In this document: positions 23,844 through 34,852 of the stretch, piece by piece
Layout of the letters: every line of letters starts with the position of its first letter
Position numbering within the stretch: the stretch's first letter is position 1
Assembly (NCBI RefSeq): GCF_037948395.1
Contig: NZ_CP149940.1
Coordinates: forward strand, 4,464,001 to 4,528,000
Direction: 5' to 3'
Length of the DNA stretch: 64,000 nt
DNA from: Serratia nevei
GTDB lineage: Bacteria; Pseudomonadota; Gammaproteobacteria; Enterobacterales; Enterobacteriaceae
Translations under genes and position numbers: made by a program
The notes under the pieces: model-generated
Databases searched by the model: none
The model's input: only the letters and a program-made list of their open reading frames with translations
Told to the model about the DNA's origin: nothing

Positions 23844-25328
23844 TTACTGGTCGCTTTCCGGCACGGCCAACTGGTTGAACTTGGTATCCGGGCTGTCAAC
23901 CGACTGACGCTGCGGGTTGGTTTCCGCCCGGTTGTTCTCCCTGTCGATGATGGTCAGCACCGCGTTACGCGCAATCTCACGCTTCATCTCCATCTCGTTC
24001 TTGAGCGCCGTGATCTCACGATCCAGCGCCTCGATACGCCGATCGCCTTCTTCCATCGCGACTTTCTGCGCAGAGGCGTTCGGCTCAGACATCCCGGTGG
24101 TGATCATGCGCCGCATGATAAAGGCTGTTTCGATGGTATCCGCCATCGCCAGCTCACTGGCCAGACGCCCAACCAGGGCGGCATTATCCGGATCGCGCTG
24201 CAGTGCCTTGATAACGCCGGCGGTCACCGCCAGGCTGCCCGTTTTGAGTTTGGCCAGGTTGCCCGCGGTGGGTTTTTCTGCCCCATTGACCAGCCTGGCC
24301 AACTGCTCGTTATTCGTTTTCGTCGCCTCTTCCAGCATCGGCGCAAAACCTGTACCGGCTACGGTGCTGCCTGGCTGTTCGGTCCCTTCGCCACTGGTGC
24401 ATTGCGCTGCGTCCTTGCAGGTGCGCAGCGAGGTGTCGCCCAACACCTTCACCACAGCGGCTGCCGCTTCTTCACTGCTGGCATATTTGGTACAGGCACC
24501 GCCGGTACAGCTGCTGCCGGATACGCTGGAGGTGCTGGTGACCGGCAACGCATTCATCATGTTGTAGCCGGCTGCAGCCAGATCGTGCGTCGGTTTGATG
24601 GCCGGCTGACCGGCGCCGCCGCGCTTCTGTCCACCGATCCAGGTCTGGCCGGATTGCCCGGTTACTTTCTCGGTGGCATTCATCGACCGCACTGCATCGG
24701 CATCCCCGTTATTGATCAGGCTTTTGGCCTCCTCCATCGCCGCCGCCTGGCTCCAGCCGCCGGAGTCCACCATATCCATCATCCGTTTGGAGAGGTTCTG
24801 GCAATTGAGCTGGGCTTTGTCGAATGCCACATTGGCCTGCAATACCCCGTTGGTCAGCATTTCATACAAGCCTGGATTAGCACGCTGGATAGCCATCGCC
24901 GGCAGACTGGCTACCGCACCGGTAGCACCTTGAATAACGTTACCCATCAGGCTCTTGAACCCGTCCGTCACGCCATTGAGCTGGTTACCGATGGTGCTCT
25001 TCAGGTCGAAGTTGCCGCACATCAAATCCGAGCTCCAGCCCAGATTCATCCCCAGGCGCTGCATATTGCCACGCGTCGCCGGCTGTGATATCACCGAGCC
25101 TCCGCCCAGGGAATAGAACAGTTTGTCCGAGACGGCGCCGCTGGCGTTCTTACCGTAACCGATATTGCTGTCATTCACCTGGGGCAACGAAATACCAAAC
25201 AGGGTGCCGTTATCGTCATTGTCGTCAGCGTGTGCGCTCACACCGGCCATCGCCAGGCTACCGGCAACCACCAAAGGCAGTAGACTGCGCCGTCCCCAGA
25301 GAGATTTATTCATTGGTTTTTTCATCAT
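23844..25328 (-). CDS. ICE transfer protein, PFL_4711 family
   Basis: A 494-residue exported protein with a signal peptide (SLLPLVVAGSLAMAGVSAHA). It matches the PFL_4711 integrating-conjugative-element family (TIGR03755 as I recall): GGSVISQPATRGNMQRLGMNLGWSSDLMCGNFD, Ala/Gly-rich helices and a long C-terminal coiled-coil-like region (EGDRRIEALDREITALKNEMEMKREIARN). It probably belongs to the periplasmic part of the conjugation machine. It follows the PFL_4710-type gene by 7 bp. Two adjacent ATGs could serve as start. Confidence 0.88.
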   Translation of the reverse strand: MMKKPMNKSLWGRRSLLPLVVAGSLAMAGVSAHADDNDDNGTLFGISLPQVNDSNIGYGKNASGAVSDKLFYSLGGGSVISQPATRGNMQRLGMNLGWSSDLMCGNFDLKSTIGNQLNGVTDGFKSLMGNVIQGATGAVASLPAMAIQRANPGLYEMLTNGVLQANVAFDKAQLNCQNLSKRMMDMVDSGGWSQAAAMEEAKSLINNGDADAVRSMNATEKVTGQSGQTWIGGQKRGGAGQPAIKPTHDLAAAGYNMMNALPVTSTSSVSGSSCTGGACTKYASSEEAAAAVVKVLGDTSLRTCKDAAQCTSGEGTEQPGSTVAGTGFAPMLEEATKTNNEQLARLVNGAEKPTAGNLAKLKTGSLAVTAGVIKALQRDPDNAALVGRLASELAMADTIETAFIMRRMITTGMSEPNASAQKVAMEEGDRRIEALDREITALKNEMEMKREIARNAVLTIIDRENNRAETNPQRQSVDSPDTKFNQLAVPESDQ

Positions 25329-25335
25329 TTATGCC

Positions 25336-26343
25336 TCAAAAATCCGTGCTGTAGAGGAAACGCTGCCCGCGGCGCTGGCAGCAGCTGTAGGGTTGCCACA
25401 GGGCAAAGGCAGCGTTCGCATCCGCAGCCGGCGGATGTTCACCGTCCGGGAATACCGCGCAAGACTGGCTGAGCTGCGGCGCCAGGCGTTGCCATTTATG
25501 GTTGCTGGTTCCTGTATTTTCCTGAACCGCACCTGGTGGCCAGTACCCTTCCGAGCGCTGGCCTATCAGGGGCTGGTAGACGTGCGACTGACCAGAGCGA
25601 GTGATGATGTCCGCCACCCGCTGTGCCACCAGAGCTCCTGCCTTGTCATCATCGACCTGAGTCACAAATCCCGAACGGGGATAGACGTTGCCCCACATAT
25701 TCGCGGCTGCCTGACTACCAACCTCGCGCTGACCGGGGATCAACGCCTCCGGATACAATGATTCCGGCATGCCAGTACGCCATGCCAGGCTGTCCAGCGT
25801 GCTGAGGAAATACGGCACGAAGGGGGTCGCCGCACTGCGGCACGAATAGCCGGCAATGCTGCCGCCAATCAGGGTCGTCGCCGGATGGCCAATGGCGTCA
25901 GCGTATTTGAAATGCAGGTTGGTTTTGCGCTGCCCGGGGGTTTTCAGCTCATTGTTGCCACCGCCGGCTGCAACGCCGCCCAGTGCGCTGGTGATACTGC
26001 TCTCGAGTCCGCCGGCGGCCTGACTGACCATCGACATCTCACGCCACGGGTTGCCTCCCGGGGTGTTATACGCCGACACCACCGCCTCCGGGACGAAATG
26101 GCTAACTTTGACCGAAGTTCGGACAGTGCAGCCGCCCCAACTGCAGAACAACCAGTAGCAAATACCGCTGACGCGCCAGCTGATGCAGGACTGCGACACC
26201 GCACTGGCAACAATCTGTGCGCTGTTGAGCGCGGCATTCGCCGCCGGCACGCCGGCCGCAGACAGCATCATGGCTACACCGAGGGATTTAAGGGTCAGCC
26301 GGGGTTGTCCGGAAGACGCCAACTGCAAGGGAAATCGTTGCAT
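25336..26343 (-). CDS. ICE transfer protein, PFL_4710 family (TraU-like)
   Basis: A 335-residue exported protein. ATG 26343 gives a signal peptide (LKSLGVAMMLSAAGVPAANA), whereas the longer frame upstream lies inside the preceding gene. Cysteine-rich motifs follow (SQSCISWRVSGICYWLFCSWGGC, YSCRSAATPFVPYF, LWQPYSCCQRRGQRFLYS), typical of the TraU-like PFL_4710 family (TIGR03756). Disulfide-bonded periplasmic proteins of this family are needed for mating-pair formation. It sits between the PFL_4709 and PFL_4711 genes, in the usual order. Confidence 0.87.
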   Translation of the reverse strand: MQRFPLQLASSGQPRLTLKSLGVAMMLSAAGVPAANAALNSAQIVASAVSQSCISWRVSGICYWLFCSWGGCTVRTSVKVSHFVPEAVVSAYNTPGGNPWREMSMVSQAAGGLESSITSALGGVAAGGGNNELKTPGQRKTNLHFKYADAIGHPATTLIGGSIAGYSCRSAATPFVPYFLSTLDSLAWRTGMPESLYPEALIPGQREVGSQAAANMWGNVYPRSGFVTQVDDDKAGALVAQRVADIITRSGQSHVYQPLIGQRSEGYWPPGAVQENTGTSNHKWQRLAPQLSQSCAVFPDGEHPPAADANAAFALWQPYSCCQRRGQRFLYSTDF

Positions 26344-26344
26344 G

Positions 26345-26749
26345 TCACTGGCCCTCCAGTGACTTCGCGCGCAACGCGGTGGCCCGGGCGATATCAGCGG
26401 TGCCATACACCACATCCCGATCGTCAAACACGACCGCGGGGACTTTTTTGACGCCCAGTTCCCAGGCGCGCACCACCGCACGGTAAACCGTCGCCAGCTC
26501 CTGTTCATGCGCCTGCCATTGTGGTGACTGAAGTACGGCTTGCGCCTGCCGCTGCGCTTCATCCGGGTTCGACGACAGTGCGCCGAAGAGCTGCGTCTGC
26601 AACTGCTCCGGACCGTCAAGATAAATCACGGTCACGGAAGCATCATTATTCGTCGGGGGATGGTGGGAATCGGTATACAGTACCGTGCCGGCAAGTACCG
26701 ATGCCGGCATCAGTAGAGGAAACAATGTCAGCAACATGCTGATTTTCAT
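26345..26749 (-). CDS. ICE transfer protein, PFL_4709 family (DUF1525-type)
   Basis: A 134-residue exported protein. ATG 26749 has GGAG 8 bp upstream and a signal peptide (MKISMLLTLFPLLMPASVLAG). The mature part (TVIYLDGPEQLQTQLFGALSSNPDEAQ, then KKVPAVVFDDRDVVYGTADI) matches the PFL_4709 family (TIGR03757), a thioredoxin-like fold without a CxxC pair. It is the first of the five remaining transfer genes. Upstream there is no further transfer gene, only AT-rich DNA, so this marks the break point of the ICE. Confidence 0.85.
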   Translation of the reverse strand: MKISMLLTLFPLLMPASVLAGTVLYTDSHHPPTNNDASVTVIYLDGPEQLQTQLFGALSSNPDEAQRQAQAVLQSPQWQAHEQELATVYRAVVRAWELGVKKVPAVVFDDRDVVYGTADIARATALRAKSLEGQ

Positions 26750-28686
26750 GGCGTACACTCCTGCGTGAATAGAATCCACACAGGGTGCTATAACGTGGTC
26801 AGAAAGACAGCAAAGAAGTCTTTATTGGTTTTAAACAATTTCCATAAGCACCTATCATATTGAATTGTATTGTTTTTATACCTAGCATGAAGTAACAACC
26901 ACCATTTCTCTGACGCCTAAAACACTATCTTCACTCATGTATTAGTAATAATTTTCCCAATTAATTTCTTGGCTCTTATTGAAATAACAATATGACTATC
27001 CCATATTTTAATCTAGTCGTTTGATATCACCTTATTAAATCAACAAACAACAGAAACCTCACTTAATAACAATCGAGCATGAACCAATGAAATTAAAATT
27101 TCATCACCCCACACAAAAACTCTTTAAAAAAACAAAACCATTGATAAATAACAAAACAGAATGAGAGAAAATAAACAATGGAAACCAAACCAATATTTAG
27201 GCTAAATTAGAAACTAATAATACACTTATATGAAAATCAAGAGCAAAGACAACCACCACATCGCAGATATTAACAAAACGATACGCCAAGTCCAATGTCG
27301 TTTCAACTTATCACATCTCCATTTAATTAAGTTATTATTTTTATCATCCAAGTCAATTATTATAGGTGTTTTTAAACACCAGAATAAACCAGCACAACGC
27401 ATCCCACTCGCTAAACTTCAATGCGGGAATCCTGGTTCTCTCTCCAGCAACAAGCTCACTGGCGATCCTCATCAATTCTTTATTACCCATAAACCACCAC
27501 AATAAATTAATAGTTAAGAAATCACTCAGAGAACACCTCAATAACCATGCGCAAAAAAAATAATCAATCAAAAAAATAACAAATAAAAACAGATCAGTAA
27601 CCATTCATATGACACACCACCATATAATAACAAACCTTTAATTAATGGACATTGGCCTCTAACTTTCGTGAGTAACAGCATCGCATCAAAAAAATAATCA
27701 CATCGTAGGAAATCATAACATTCAAAGGGGCATTTCTTCGTGTGATTGCTCAGAGAATTAACCTTACCGGTTATATATATCCAATTTAATATTAGTGCCA
27801 ACTCGCCCTTCTAGATTAAGTTAATAGTGGGATAGCAGAACCTGATATTGCAGTCTTAAAATCGGCCTTATCAACAAGCTTACGTAACTTTCAGTTTTAT
27901 TATCCTTGAATATTAAATTCTTGTCAGTAGATTTAGAAGAACAATATTAAATCACAATATTGGTTTATCAAGATAAAATAAGCTTTCGCCCACATCCTGA
28001 AGAGACAGCTCTTTATTTGGCAATAATTCAGAGTTATACCAAAATGCAATCACAACATCCGAATCCGTATAATCATTAATATCACCTTCATTCCTTGGAT
28101 TTATTTTCACCTTATTAACAAAACTCAATTAAAACAGCCCAATGCGGCACCAAGAAAATTTCAACAGCCCTGCTCAAAATCATCACGAGTTACCCCATTC
28201 GCATCAAAACTCACAGACTCAGAAATTAATAAACAACAAAGCAGTTTTTGCCCCAACAAATTAGAATCATTAACAATGCCAGATGATAACTCACGATAAC
28301 CGGTGATCTGGAAATCACAACAAACATATTCAATAGCCCTATTGCCATTATCAATTTGGCCAAATGAAGAGGTCGTTTAGTTAGTTGTATGGAGAGTGCC
28401 TCTTGACATACCCCTCCACTACAAACTCAAAGCACTTAAACAATACACCAAGAGTCTAAAAATTAAAAATTAAAAATTAGAAAAACTAAATATGCCATTA
28501 ATAAAATATTGAGCAAAAAAAACACATTATCATGTATAATGAAACCATGGCCACTAAAAGGAGAGTTAACTCGTATGATAATGTCCAACCTTAAACCACC
28601 AATAAGTTTGCATTATATACAGTTTAAATCAATAGATTTAAGCTATTGTCGCAACATAAAATCGTAATCAACAAGGATGTATAAAT
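26750..28686. other. AT-rich, gene-poor segment at the ICE break
   Basis: About 1.9 kb of very AT-rich DNA with many oligo-A and oligo-T runs. Short frames on both strands have no protein-like composition or family match. At 28531-28548 TATCATGTATAATGAAAC contains a good -10 (TATAAT) for the LysR-type gene downstream. It looks like foreign, decayed DNA or a segment silenced by nucleoid proteins. Confidence 0.5.
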
Positions 28687-29521
28687 ATGTTTTCAAGAAA
28701 AGCAAAATACTTTATGGAATTAGCTAAAAATAACTCATTAAATGATGCTGCAAATTCAATTTATATAACACCCTCTGCCATGTCTCAAGGCCTTAGCTCA
28801 TTTGAAAAAAACATGGGACACAAACTATTAGAGAAAAAAAAGCAAATTACAATTATCCAAGAAAGGCATTGAGTTATTTGACTTAGTAAAGCCCCACTAC
28901 GATGCAATAAACATTATTTTAAATGAATTCAAAAAAGCCGCACATACCCACCCTGCAACAATATTAATCGATAGCTTTCCATACACACAATTAACAGACA
29001 TTTACCACAATAAGAACATACGCATTAATTTGGAGTGCAGGCACTCAAGAAACATTGCCACTGACCTGGAGAGTGGTTGCTATTTAGCTGTCATTTCCCC
29101 TTTAAACATTGAGTTAAAAAACACAAACATATCAAAAATAGATTTACAGGAAGAAAAAATAGGAGTACTTATACACAAAGACATAGTTGATTGTAATTTA
29201 GAAATAAAAGAAATAATGAGCAATACTAATCTTATACATACAACATCATCGTTAGAAAATAGCATTATGAAAAAACTGATAAGCAGACTGAGGTTAAACG
29301 GCATTAATTCAACCGCCATTTCCGCTAATGAAATAGAAGTGCTTTACATGTTAAAAGAGAAAATTGGATACTCTATAGTCAGCGAATGTTTTTTCATTAA
29401 GAATAGGGATATAATGGAAGATCTCTATTTCACAAGAGAACCATTTAATTTAACCCTGAATAGGAAAATGTATTTCCCAGAGGAGAATAGAACAACATTA
29501 CAACTAATCTTATCTATTTAG
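28687..29521 (+). pseudogene. LysR-type regulator gene with a frameshift in an A8 run
   Basis: The first 50 codons encode a LysR-like winged helix (FMELAKNNSLNDAANSIYITPSAMSQGLSSFEKNMGHKLLEK). An A8 run at 28834-28841 then puts the frame out by one and translation stops at 28872. Removing one A continues with KKSKLQLSKKGIELFDLVKPHYDAI and runs open to 29521, covering the effector-binding half. The joined protein would be about 277 residues, slightly short for LysR. It could be a recent pseudogene, a slippage-controlled gene or a sequence error. No neighbouring target gene is obvious. Confidence 0.75.
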
Positions 29522-29699
29522 ATAAAAATATTCACGTCAGAAAAAAAACCAAACACATCTATTGAACATGGCTGTGAGTTTAAAAGTAACTTTTAGACTC
29601 CCAGCCACACTATAAACCCCATAAATTCAAGTAACATGGCTACTAATTTATTGATAGTGTAAATACACCACATTTAATTACATGCACTTTTTAAATCGC

Positions 29700-30420
29700 C
29701 GAATTCTCACTGATTAATCGACACTCTTACAGCGTAAGGTTATTAGGAATGCATGAGGCCGCGCGCTATTGTATCCGGTCAGCAAGCGAGCTGTGATTTC
29801 CTGCACTTCATTCAAGGTTCTGAGCCGATAAAAATCCTAAATTTCTGTTCGGTAGTCCCATTTAACGTGCTCGATGGGGACACCAGAATTAGCCTTCCTG
29901 GCTTGATAAATTCCAGCACCACGCCATAATCTTTAGCCCACTGCGCTTGGTGAGGAAAACAGCTTCAGACCGTGTCCATCCGCAGTTTCAGCGGTAGCCC
30001 GATTTGTCACAATCCTGTTCAGCCCCCTAGCCACCCTCTGTGCTGGGATAATTAGAGCTATCTCTATCGCCAGCGCCTCACGGTTAAAGTCATTCTCCAC
30101 TTGAAAGTCCTGAATCGTCTGCCGCAGGCCAGTGTACTATGGCGGCCAGCTCTGGTTTTGTGCCTCAGGCGTCACCCGCGACGCCGGGTTACGTACTGGT
30201 AACCGATCCAGGGCCTGCGCGAAATGGGACACATTTAACGCTCTATTTTTATCTGTGACTCTCTGCTCGATACCCGCCTACGACGTAGATCGCCAGCCAT
30301 CCTCAACAAAGGCGAAAGTCGTCATGGGGTTGTCCGCATCATTTTTCTTCACCAACTTGGCGAACTCCATAACAGGGCGGCCGAGTCAATGGCTTATAGG
30401 GCATCTGACCTCAACCTTCC
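29700..30420 (-). pseudogene. Decayed IS3-family transposase remnant
   Basis: On the minus strand fragments of an IS3-type integrase domain can be read despite stops and shifts. Examples are WAKDYGVVLEFIKPGRL near 29930-29880 and YRLRTLNEVQEITARLLTGYNSARPHAFL near 29840-29740. Only the C-terminal part is clear; the right part is too decayed to assign. No terminal repeats were found. The DNA from 29522 to 30655 otherwise holds no gene. Confidence 0.6.
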
Positions 30421-30655
30421 TGTGAATGCAATAGTCCTGTAGAACATGGTCTATCTCAGTCGGGTTCTTGATACACTCTCAGTTAGGGGAGCATCATACC
30501 GGAAGAACTGTCGCTCAGCGTGGCACCACTACCATGGAGTCATATATCGCTCACCGGAGATTACCTATGTAGAGGGTAGTCTCCTTAAATCTAAGTTATG
30601 TGAGTAGAGCTGTTCAGTCATGCGGCCAAAGGCCGCACTTTCTGAGCTAGTATAT

Positions 30656-30692
30656 GTGATAGCCCCCACCATTTACGCTAGAGGGCTATCAC
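30656..30692. terminator. Hairpin downstream of the rhs gene
   Basis: A 10-bp perfect stem GTGATAGCCC/GGGCTATCAC with a 17-nt loop, 40 bp beyond the rhs stop. A second hairpin TGCGGCC-AAA-GGCCGCA lies at 30621-30637. Together they probably end the leftward rhs transcript. Confidence 0.55.
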
Positions 30693-30731
30693 TATCAAAG
30701 TCATAATAAACTTTGTCATTAGCCTGAGATA

Positions 30732-31917
30732 TTAATATAGCAACGCGTCCTGATATGGAGCTTCTCTCACTCTCAATGTATCCAGAATAGTATCTTTAAT
30801 AGTCGACCTGCAAAATACACCATCAATGGTTTCATAATCTACATGGGCATCTCTCAAGGTATTTAACAAGTGCTTTAAACTAGTATTTTTCGTCACCTTA
30901 ATTATATCAACATTATGTTGGCGTGCCGTATAAACCAAACCATGCAGAGAATCCTCTTTGTAATTAGATAAATAGTAATTATTTATTCTAGAAGGACCAT
31001 GAACCACCTCCCTAGGCTCAATAAAATTACCAGTTGCTTGAGATATGCCAGGATCAGCTAATGCGAAACCATCATCCGAGAAGAATCTTATTTTTTGGCG
31101 ATGATGTATCGATACTTTACTGTCAAAAAGCGCCTGAACTCTATGTGAAGTTATAACCGCCCTATTTCCGGGATTACCTCCACCTTTAATTAGTAAAAAT
31201 GCATCAAACTCAATAACCCCATCCGGAAGAATGCTGTGTGCCGCTTGAGTACTGAGTATTCCTCCTCGCTTTGTTAATCCCTGGAAACCGTATTTCATGG
31301 CCGCATCGATACCTTTCCCGGCGAATCCTGCCATTGCAGAGACACCCAAAGCCAAGGATGTCCATCCCAGAATAGACGATGCCTGCGGATTGCTTTTTTC
31401 TGTGGCACCGCTGGCGATTGCCGTCATATCAGAAACGGCGGCTAATCCCCCTATCACAAGGGATGTCACCGACACCGAGCCGACCGCAGCAGTGACAGAA
31501 CTCCATGCTGACACAGCCGCCGCTCCCGCTGACATACTGCCTGTCATTACACCCATCATGGCGGGCACTGCCGCTGCGTACAAGGACAGTCCGGCGGTAA
31601 ATGCGGCAGCAAGAATACCGGCAATCCCCAGGCCGATACCCACACCGGCACCAGTGCTCATATGCCCTGACGGGTCGGTAAAATTAACAGGGTCCCCGGC
31701 ACAATACGCATACGGGTTAATCCCCCCTTCACCAAACGGACTCAGGCTGTCAGGACAGTTAAAACGTATCAGCACCGGATTATAGGCACGATAGCCGTTC
31801 CCCAGATGGTAACTGCCGCTCACCGGGTCACACCGCTCACCGTTAAATCCCGGCAGTAAATCAATCGGATTCCCGCTGCCATACGGTGACCAGTTATGCA
31901 GTGTTGCCCCGTCATTT
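30732..31917 (-). pseudogene. rhs gene, 3' segment: core end plus variable C-terminal effector domain
   Basis: This frame continues the Rhs core after the G9 frameshift. It includes the diagnostic core end YHLGNGYRAYNPVLIRF and GGINPYAYCAGDPVNFTDPSGH, typical of TccC-like Rhs proteins. Next is an Ala/Gly-rich hydrophobic region of ~120 residues, then a ~180-residue variable domain (FDAFLLIKGGGNPGNRAVITSH to DGVFCRSTIKDTIL). That domain resembles the Stv-type 'putative adhesin' domain I recall at Rhs C-termini, including the late FCRS; its activity is unknown. No immunity-like gene follows. The first ATG in the frame, at 31823, is probably not a true start. Confidence 0.75.
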
Positions 31918-33591
31918 TTATTCTCTGACCATATCAGGCTGCTGTTGTGGCCGGTCCCCGTCAGCGTCAGTTCCCCCCCCCTGACTCATACCGAGACAGT
32001 GAGCGCCCCGTTTAATCAACCGCGTCTCCTGCCGGTCAGCCGCCAGAACCTCATTGACCAGAGTGTTCCCGCAGTAATACAGCTCCCGCACATCACCGCC
32101 ACTGACATGCTGGCTCACCAGCCGGTTGAGGGCATCATACTCATAACTGCCGCCGTTAATATTTTCTCCGCTGACCTCCGTCAACCGGCCGGCCACGTCG
32201 TAAACCAGGGTTCTGCCCGCTTCATCTTTAATCATCCGGCCGTTGGTATCATATTCCAGTTTAACCAGCGGTGGATAAGCTGCATGAGTGTGTGTCACTT
32301 CTGACAGCTGTGCGGGATCTGCGGTATTCCGGTAGTGATACACGGCGGTATCTTTACTACCGTCCGCCAGAGTGGTGGTAACCTCAGTCAGATTATTTAT
32401 CGCATCATACTGATACTGCTGACCTGACAGCACATTACCGTAAGCATCCGGCGGCGGGGTGCTGCCACTCACCCGGTAACGGGCCAGCCGGTGACGGCAA
32501 TCATATTCATAGTGCTCATCTTTCATCACCGTGCTGCTCTGCCGGGTAACGCGGCGGCTCAGCAGTCCGTTTTTCAGCCGGTGCATCTCTGTCGTCAGCG
32601 TGCCGCCTTTACTATCTGTGAGTGTCCGGCTGATTTCACGGCTGAAATCGTCATATTCAAATGCCGTGGTCAGTTGTGCACCACCTGCTCTGTCCGTCAC
32701 AGTCTGAACTGACAGGCGCTTCAGGGCATCGTAGTTCAGCACAACGTCAAGTGCATTGTCCTGTATTCCGATAACCCGTCCGTATTCATCGCGCGTATAA
32801 CACGTCTGTGCCCCGGTAATATCCGTATAGCTGAGCTGAGCGCCGCCCAGTGTACTGGTATCATCTGCCTGCCGCTCACTGTTCCGCCGGGTAAACTGCT
32901 CCTGAATCAGTTTGCCTGACAGTGACCAGGCACAGCCGTATCCGGTATCTGCCTCGACGGCACTTAACAGCGCACCGGTCAGGTTATCGTAGTCATACGT
33001 CTGGTTTATTCCCTCACCGCTCACACAGGAGAGAACATTTCCCAGCTCCGGAATATAATCATATTTCAGTGACTTCCCCGACGGAAACGTGATTTCAGCC
33101 GGCACCGGAGAGGCGCCTTCATAGCGGTAACCGGTCATCCGGCCGCCGCTTGTTTCACGGGTTAATCGCCCCAAACTGTCATATTCACGCTGCCCCATGG
33201 TCAGCGTTTTTCCGTCCGTCCCCGGGCCGCAGATCTTAACCGCGCTGACCTGCCCGTTATCTGAAGCAGGAGCATATTCGCGGGTAACCACCGTGCCGTC
33301 AGCCAGCGTCCTGGAAATTTCCCGGTCAAACAGGTCATAACAGTAGGTGGTAATATTACCGTCTGTATCTTTTTCTTCCCGCAGACGGTTCAGTCCGTCA
33401 TAGACATAACTGTGCTGCCCCTGCTCAGCCCCAGAAACATCCGTCATCGTTCCCCGCACCGGCAGCCCGGTGATTTTATCCAACTGAGTGCTGACAGTGC
33501 CGCTTTTAACCTGTGTCATTCCTTCCCCGCCCTGTGCATATGTGCGGGAAACCCGCCGGACAGGATCTGATTGGGTCAGTTTACGGAGACG
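31918..33591 (-). pseudogene. rhs gene, middle segment: YD-repeat core
   Basis: About 557 residues of YD/RHS repeats (YVYDGLNRLREEKDTDGNITTYCYDLFDREI, YDYDNLTGALLSAVEADTGY, YQYDAINNLTEVTTTLADGS, LVYDAVAGRLTEV-like units) that build the hollow Rhs shell enclosing the toxin. The frame joins exactly to the 5' segment when the IS element and one ACG repeat are removed (FSDR|LRKLTQSDPVRRVSRTY). At its 3' end a G9 run (31973-31981) shifts the frame and ends translation at 31918. With G8 the reading continues into the core end. Confidence 0.85.
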
Positions 33592-33599
33592 TGTAGTGG

Positions 33600-34819
<1,220 letters not shown>

Positions 34820-34852
34820 TCAGGTGGCCAATATTACTTGACCACTACAACG

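Noticed and set aside
27230..27801. Several 60-90-codon frames in the AT-rich block
   Set aside because: Overlapping frames on both strands with random-looking composition and no ribosome sites.
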